A DNA stretch of 45,151 bases, taken from positions 1 to 45,151 of the forward strand of contig JAGAMG010000046.1 of NCBI GenBank assembly GCA_017624835.1. The letters are read 5' to 3'. Source of the DNA: Lachnospiraceae bacterium. Its GTDB lineage: Bacteria > Bacillota > Clostridia > Lachnospirales > Lachnospiraceae. Below, piece after piece: positions 40,299-45,151 of this stretch; within the stretch, counting starts at the first letter, position 1; every line of letters begins with the position of its first letter. Position numbers and translations under genes: made by a program. The notes under the pieces were generated by a model. The model ran no database searches, was not told the origin of the DNA, and saw only the letters and a program-made list of their open reading frames with translations.

Positions 40299-41591
40299 AT
40301 GAAATTGTTAAGTAATGGGAAGATTGTGGTTGGATTTGATTTATGTGATAATTATTCCCAGATTAGTTATGCAAATGCAGGTGAAAATACTGTGGAAACG
40401 CTCTCCCTGGTTGCCGGTGAGCAAAATTATAATATTCCCACTCTTTTGTGTAAAAAAATCGGTGTAAATCAATGGCTATATGGGAAAGATGCATTAAAAT
40501 TTATGCAGGAGGAAGAGACTAAAGAACAGGGAATTCTGGTTGAAAATCTGGTGAGTCTTGCCATAAATGGTGAGCCCATTCAAATTGATGGGGAAAGCTA
40601 TCAGCCGGAATCTTTATTGGCATTGTTTTTTAAGAGATGTCTGGGAATGCTTTCTCAGATTGCGCCGCCGGAAAAAATCGGAAATCTTATGATTACCTGT
40701 GAAAAAGTAAATGGTCGTATGCTGGAGGTTATAGAGCAGGTAGTGGCAAGTGTGCGGCTAAAAGCGGATAAGGTTTTTATTCAAAGTCATGTGGAAAGTT
40801 TTTATCATTTCATGCTGTATCAGCCGGAGGAACTTTGGAGGACGCAGACTCTCCTATGTGAATATGGGGAAAATGAAATGAAAATATCTCGTTTGGAATG
40901 TAACAGGCGCACGACTCCCATTGTGGTATATGTGAAGGAAGCAAGTTTCCCTTTTCCTACCGGTATTCTGCCGGAAAATGAGGAATTACGAAAAGAGAAA
41001 ATGACGCATTTTGATGAGACGTTCCTGCATTTATTGGAGGCGGAATGTCAAAATCAAACGGTTGCATCTGTGTATCTGATAGGAGAACAGTTTGCAGGGG
41101 ATTGGATGCAGGAGTCCTTAAAGTATCTTTGCAAGGGAAGACGTGTCTTTCAAGGAAATAATCTTTACAGCAAGGGTGCCTGTTTCGGCATGCTGGAGCG
41201 TCTGCTTCCCGGTGAAGCCGGAAAAACCCATGTTTTTCTGGGAGAGGATAAGCTGAGAACCAATATTGGTATGAAGGTTTTACGGCAGGGACAGGATTCC
41301 TATTTTGCACTTCTGGATGCAGGGGTGAATTGGTTTGAGTCTGAAAATACGGTGGAGTTTTACCTACAGGAGGGAAATGTTGTGGAGCTGTTGTTGACAT
41401 CGCTGATAGGCGGTGGCAGCAGAAGTGTTCCCATAACATTGGAAGGATTGCCGGAAGGAAGCAGTAGATTGAAAATGCATTTGCATTTTAAGGATGAAAA
41501 GCATTTGCTGATAGAGATAGAGGATTTAGGTTTCGGTGTGTTCCGTCCTGCTACGAAGGAATGCTGGAAGCAGGAAGTGGAGCTTGAGTAG
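40299..41591 (+). CDS. DUF5716-like Hsp70/actin-fold protein
   Basis: This 430-residue protein starts with KIVVGFDLCDNYSQISYANAG, a phosphate-1 motif of the actin/Hsp70 ATPase fold. It also has SVYLIGEQFAGDWMQESLKYLC and KGACFGMLE, resembling the adenosine-side motifs. The C-terminal 100 residues look like a beta-sandwich substrate-binding domain (VPITLEGLPEGSSRLKMHL, IEIEDLGFGVFRP). The ATG at 40299 has AAGGAG nine bases upstream, whereas the in-frame ATG at 40290 directly abuts that site. It may be a specialised chaperone for the operon partners. Confidence 0.8.
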   Translation: MKLLSNGKIVVGFDLCDNYSQISYANAGENTVETLSLVAGEQNYNIPTLLCKKIGVNQWLYGKDALKFMQEEETKEQGILVENLVSLAINGEPIQIDGESYQPESLLALFFKRCLGMLSQIAPPEKIGNLMITCEKVNGRMLEVIEQVVASVRLKADKVFIQSHVESFYHFMLYQPEELWRTQTLLCEYGENEMKISRLECNRRTTPIVVYVKEASFPFPTGILPENEELRKEKMTHFDETFLHLLEAECQNQTVASVYLIGEQFAGDWMQESLKYLCKGRRVFQGNNLYSKGACFGMLERLLPGEAGKTHVFLGEDKLRTNIGMKVLRQGQDSYFALLDAGVNWFESENTVEFYLQEGNVVELLLTSLIGGGSRSVPITLEGLPEGSSRLKMHLHFKDEKHLLIEIEDLGFGVFRPATKECWKQEVELE

Positions 41592-41608
41592 GAGTAAAAG
41601 GAGGTTAT

Positions 41609-42466
41609 ATGCGGGCGAGCGTATGTGTGGGCAGATATGCTACAACTCCATATTGTATTTCGGGACTGGATATTCCGGTTTTTTGCATGGAAGAGCTATG
41701 TCATTGTATTAAGGAAAATGCTTTTTTGCTGGATGTTTCTTTTATGAATGATGCGCTGATAGAGTGGATTGACCGGGAATGTGGTTTAAGGGATTTGGCA
41801 AAGGCACTTCATCCCATGGTACATAAGCAGGGTTCCTTAAGCGCATTTGTCATTATGATAATGGAATATACCGGCTTTTTCTCTATGGAAAAAATCGCAG
41901 AGGTGGGACAGGTGTTAAAGCAGGGCGCCGGACTTTCCAGTATTGAGAAAAGAAAGAGCCAGATTGATTATGCGCTAAAGCGTAAGAAATATGTGGTAGC
42001 CATACGGGGGTATGATAGTCTGCTGGAAAAATGGCAGGAAAAGGGAAATGAAGAGGATGAGGTTTTGCCGGCAGCAGATGTGAAAGCAATCATTTTGCAC
42101 AATAAGGGTGTGGCATATACCGGACTGATGCTTTATGAGAAGGCAGCAGAGATTTTTTTGGAGGCTTATAAAACTCAGGAAAAGGAAGAGTATATGATGG
42201 CATATCTGGCAGCCAAAAGAATGTGTTTGTCAGAAGAGGAATACATAGCCTTTGCAGCAGAAATACCCGGTAAATTTGAACTTTCACTGGCATTGGAAAA
42301 GAAGCTGGAGGAGTTAAAGGCGTCCTGGCGGCAGCAGGCACAGTATCAACAATTGCAGCAGCGTATTCTTTGGCGCGAGGGAAGTGAAGTACAAAAATAT
42401 TATGAAGAAAGTGAAAATCTGACGCAGGCGTTAAAGGCTGGTTACAGACGTGGCGTTTTGGAATAG
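41609..42466 (+). CDS. Helical-repeat (TPR-like) protein of the DUF5717 operon
   Basis: The family of this 285-residue protein is not recognised. A TPR-like pair is visible at about 165-205 (ILHNKGVAYTGLMLYEKAAE, then YMMAYLAAKRM), with helices on both sides. GGAGG precedes the start by four bases. It lies 17 bp after the DUF5716-like gene and 11 bp before the next, so it is clearly in the operon. Confidence 0.75.
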   Translation: MRASVCVGRYATTPYCISGLDIPVFCMEELCHCIKENAFLLDVSFMNDALIEWIDRECGLRDLAKALHPMVHKQGSLSAFVIMIMEYTGFFSMEKIAEVGQVLKQGAGLSSIEKRKSQIDYALKRKKYVVAIRGYDSLLEKWQEKGNEEDEVLPAADVKAIILHNKGVAYTGLMLYEKAAEIFLEAYKTQEKEEYMMAYLAAKRMCLSEEEYIAFAAEIPGKFELSLALEKKLEELKASWRQQAQYQQLQQRILWREGSEVQKYYEESENLTQALKAGYRRGVLE

Positions 42467-42477
42467 AGGAGTAATCC

Positions 42478-43641
42478 ATGAAGTGGTGGAAGAGATTATT
42501 TAGAAAAGTAAACAGAGAAGATTATCAGGATGATTGGGAAGAAATTGTATATGCAAGAGATGGAGTGGATTTTTGGGATGAGGAACAGAGAAGCCGCTAT
42601 ATTATCAGTTGCTTAGAGCAGATGCAGGAGGCTACCCGGGAAATCGACCTTTTGACGGGAGAGTATACCAGAGTAACTACCTATCTGACAGATATGGAAG
42701 AGATTGAGGCGCTTCCTGAGGAAGAGCGTGAGGAAATCAACACCATAGCCCATAAGCTGATAGCTTTAGAGCAGGAGCGCAATATTTACAGGGATAAGAA
42801 AAACCGGATGGGGGATTCGGAATATTATCAGATGCGAAAGCAGGAAAATGAAATTGAAGAGGGCTTGAAAAAGATAAAGCAGGGAGAAAAGCAGGGGGCT
42901 TTAATCAAGCAGGATTTACAGAGGTTAAACGGAGAACGTCACGCTTATGCATATCGCAAGGCTGAGTTGGAAACCATGATGGTAAATTTCCGTGGAATGG
43001 TAGTGATTTTCCTTACAGCATTGGTGCTTTGTCTGGGAATGCTTGCAGTATTGCAGTTTGTACTTGAAATGAATACCTATGCAGGTTATTTTTTAGCTAT
43101 GATGACAGCGGCAATTGCCATTACGGTGCTTTGTATCAAGTATGCGGATGCTGACAAGGAAAAGGTGCGTGTGGAGAAAGCCATAAATAAACTGATACAG
43201 TTGCAAAATAAAGTTAAAATCCGATATGTGAATAATACTCAATTAATGGATTATCTTTACATGAAATATAATACGGACAGTGCAAGCAGGCTGGAAAGAC
43301 GCTGGAAAATGTATCAGCAGGAAAAGGAAGAACGCAAGCAATATGCGGAGGCCGAGGCAAAGGCAGAGTATTATCAGGAGCAGCTTATTGTACAGTTGTC
43401 CCATTATCGGGTTTCTGAACCCTCCCGGTGGGTCAATCAGATTAGTGCCTTGTTGGACAAAAGAGAAATGGTGGAAATTCGTCATGATTTGATTTTAAGA
43501 AGGCAGTCTCTTAGAAAGCAGATGGATTACAATAATGATGTGGCAGAATCTGCGCATGCGGAAATTATGGATGTGGTACAGCAATATCCTGAATTTGCTC
43601 AGGAAATTCTGGGAATGGTAAATCGTTACACTCGGGGCTAA
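42478..43641 (+). CDS. Coiled-coil membrane protein of the DUF5717 operon
   Basis: This 387-residue protein has an N-terminal charged part (KWWKRLFRKVNREDYQDDW), a long coiled coil, and two transmembrane helices at about 175-220 (MVVIFLTALVLCLGMLAVL and YFLAMMTAAIAITVLCI). A second coiled-coil domain follows. It would tether the operon's cytosolic partners to the membrane. GAGGAG lies before the ATG. Family unknown. Confidence 0.75.
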   Translation: MKWWKRLFRKVNREDYQDDWEEIVYARDGVDFWDEEQRSRYIISCLEQMQEATREIDLLTGEYTRVTTYLTDMEEIEALPEEEREEINTIAHKLIALEQERNIYRDKKNRMGDSEYYQMRKQENEIEEGLKKIKQGEKQGALIKQDLQRLNGERHAYAYRKAELETMMVNFRGMVVIFLTALVLCLGMLAVLQFVLEMNTYAGYFLAMMTAAIAITVLCIKYADADKEKVRVEKAINKLIQLQNKVKIRYVNNTQLMDYLYMKYNTDSASRLERRWKMYQQEKEERKQYAEAEAKAEYYQEQLIVQLSHYRVSEPSRWVNQISALLDKREMVEIRHDLILRRQSLRKQMDYNNDVAESAHAEIMDVVQQYPEFAQEILGMVNRYTRG

Positions 43642-43649
43642 ACTGGTTA

Positions 43650-43678
43650 TTGATTTCTAAAGGTGTGCAAGCTATAAT
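43650..43678 (+). promoter_or_regulatory. Promoter of purB
   Basis: TTGATT (43650-43655), 17 bp, TATAAT (43673-43678), 37 bp before the start codon. No hairpin terminator is visible between the upstream stop and this promoter. Confidence 0.75.
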
Positions 43679-43715
43679 ATTTGAGGTAAAAGTGAGGAAT
43701 AGAATGGAGGAACCC

Positions 43716-45151
43716 ATGAGCACAGACAGATATCAAAGTCCCCTGTCCGAGCGTTATGCCAGCAGGGAAATGCAGTATATTTTTTCACCGGATATGAAAT
43801 TTCGTACCTGGAGAAAGCTGTGGATTGCTTTGGCAGAGACGGAGAAGGAATTGGGGCTTTCCCAAAATGGAAAGCCTGTTATTACTCAGGAACAGATTGA
43901 TGAATTAAAAGCCCATGCGGAGGACATTAATTATGATGTGGCAAGAGCAAGGGAAAAAGAAGTACGCCATGATGTAATGAGTCATGTGTATGCCTATGGA
44001 CAGCAGTGTCCTAAGGCGGCGGGAATTATTCATTTGGGAGCTACCAGCTGTTATGTAGGCGATAACACGGATATTATCGTGATGACGGAAGCACTGAAGC
44101 TTGTTAAGAAGAAATTAGTGAATGTGATGCAAAAGCTGGCTGAATTTGCAGAAGAGTATAAGGAACAGCCCACTTTGGCATTTACCCATTTTCAGGCGGC
44201 TCAGCCCACTACTGTTGGTAAGAGAGCAACCTTGTGGTTGCAGGAATTTTGTCTGGATTTGGAAGATTTGGAGCATGTACTTGGTAATATGAAGCTGCTT
44301 GGCTCTAAGGGAACCACAGGAACCCAGGCTTCTTTTTTGGAGCTTTTTGATGGGAATCAGGAAATCATTGACAAAATTGATCCTATGATTGCCAAGAAGA
44401 TGGGATTTGCAGAATGCTTCCCCGTATCGGGACAGACCTATTCCCGTAAGGTGGATACCAGAGTGGCAAATGTGCTTGCCGGAATTGCCGCATCCGCTCA
44501 TAAGATGAGTAATGATATTCGCTTGTTACAGCATTTAAAGGAAGTGGAGGAGCCTTTTGAAAAGAGTCAGATAGGTTCTTCAGCCATGGCATATAAGCGA
44601 AATCCTATGAGAAGTGAGAGAATTGCTTCCCTTTCCCGTTATGTAATGATAGATGCGCTAAATCCGGCAATTACCTCTGCAACCCAGTGGTTTGAGAGAA
44701 CGCTGGATGATTCGGCAAACAAAAGATTGTCCATACCGGAGGGATTTTTGGCTATTGACGGTATTTTAGATTTGTGCTTGAATGTAGTAGATGGTTTGGT
44801 AGTTTATCCCAAGGTAATTGAGAAGCATTTGATGAGTGAGCTTCCCTTTATGGCAACAGAAAATATTATGATGGATGCTGTGAAGCTGGGGGGTAATCGT
44901 CAGGAACTCCATGAGCGCATCCGTGAGCTTTCCATGGAGGCAGGGCATAATGTAAAGGTTTTGGGAAAAGAAAACAATCTGTTGGAATTGATAGCAGCAG
45001 ACCCGGCTTTTCCTATGAGTCTGGAGGAATTACAAAAGACCATGGAGCCTTCCGGATATGTGGGACGTTCTAAGGAGCAGGTAGAAAGCTTCCTGCAAAA
45101 TGTGATTACACCGATTTTGGAAAAAAACAGAGATTTACTTGGTGTAAAAGC
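43716..45151 (+). CDS. purB: Adenylosuccinate lyase, 3'-truncated by window edge
   Basis: PurB cleaves SAICAR to AICAR and adenylosuccinate to AMP, two fumarate-releasing steps of purine synthesis. The frame opens MSTDRYQSPLSERYASREM and runs in frame to the end of the window (478 codons without a stop), so only the last residues are missing. Key motifs are the TSCYVGDN region, TLAFTHFQAAQPTT with the active-site His, and the fumarase-superfamily signature GSSAMAYKRNPMRSE. GGAGG lies seven bases before the ATG. The sequence type is the longer clade shared with eukaryotes. It has its own promoter. Confidence 0.95.
   Translation, partial: MSTDRYQSPLSERYASREMQYIFSPDMKFRTWRKLWIALAETEKELGLSQNGKPVITQEQIDELKAHAEDINYDVARAREKEVRHDVMSHVYAYGQQCPKAAGIIHLGATSCYVGDNTDIIVMTEALKLVKKKLVNVMQKLAEFAEEYKEQPTLAFTHFQAAQPTTVGKRATLWLQEFCLDLEDLEHVLGNMKLLGSKGTTGTQASFLELFDGNQEIIDKIDPMIAKKMGFAECFPVSGQTYSRKVDTRVANVLAGIAASAHKMSNDIRLLQHLKEVEEPFEKSQIGSSAMAYKRNPMRSERIASLSRYVMIDALNPAITSATQWFERTLDDSANKRLSIPEGFLAIDGILDLCLNVVDGLVVYPKVIEKHLMSELPFMATENIMMDAVKLGGNRQELHERIRELSMEAGHNVKVLGKENNLLELIAADPAFPMSLEELQKTMEPSGYVGRSKEQVESFLQNVITPILEKNRDLLGVK

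Overview
The window looks like chromosome of a gut-type Lachnospiraceae (Clostridia, Bacillota). It is AT-rich with strong GGAGG ribosome binding sites, has a CIRCE-controlled heat-shock gene, and ends with a DUF5717/DUF5716-type operon that I know from Lachnospiraceae. The species cannot be fixed from the sequence alone.

Left chromosomal part (1-9977): the 3' part of sbcC; a PrsA/parvulin foldase lipoprotein; htpG behind a perfect CIRCE operator; a convergent uxuA-uxuB hexuronate pair on the minus strand with a divergent AraC-type regulator; then the C-terminal half of a SpoIID/peptidoglycan-binding gene.

Mobile element (about 9975-33773, 23,796 bp from core to core): an integrated element lies inside the SpoIID-like gene. 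Its N-terminal half is at 33774-34474 and its C-terminal half at 9392-9977. Joining the halves at the shared TAC gives exactly 1287 nt (429 codons), so excision would restore the gene in frame without a scar. Joining the element ends gives a candidate attP whose 10-bp inverted arms are centred on the core. The gene for the large serine recombinase lies at the right end and runs across attR into chromosomal DNA. The left arm carries minus-strand genes (membrane protein, DUF2188-like protein, small Cys/His protein, XRE regulator). From 12.3 kb to the right end nearly everything reads rightward: a DUF5688-like protein, two related unknown proteins, a GIY-YIG nuclease fused to an N6-adenine methyltransferase, a small serine resolvase, three lipoproteins, small regulators, a GNAT toxin-like gene with a small partner, a 1092-residue secreted protein with a broken second copy of its tail, an HUH Rep protein, small unknown proteins and the integrase. 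I see no conjugation ATPase, mating-pair genes, capsid or terminase. The element is best described as an integrative replicon or mobilizable island with surface and DNA-modification cargo.

Right chromosomal part (33774-45151): a GntR/YtrA-type regulator with an ABC exporter ATPase and permease in one overlapping operon; a four-gene operon (a 1190-residue DUF5717-like protein, an actin/Hsp70-fold DUF5716-like protein, a helical-repeat protein, and a coiled-coil membrane protein); and purB, cut by the window end.
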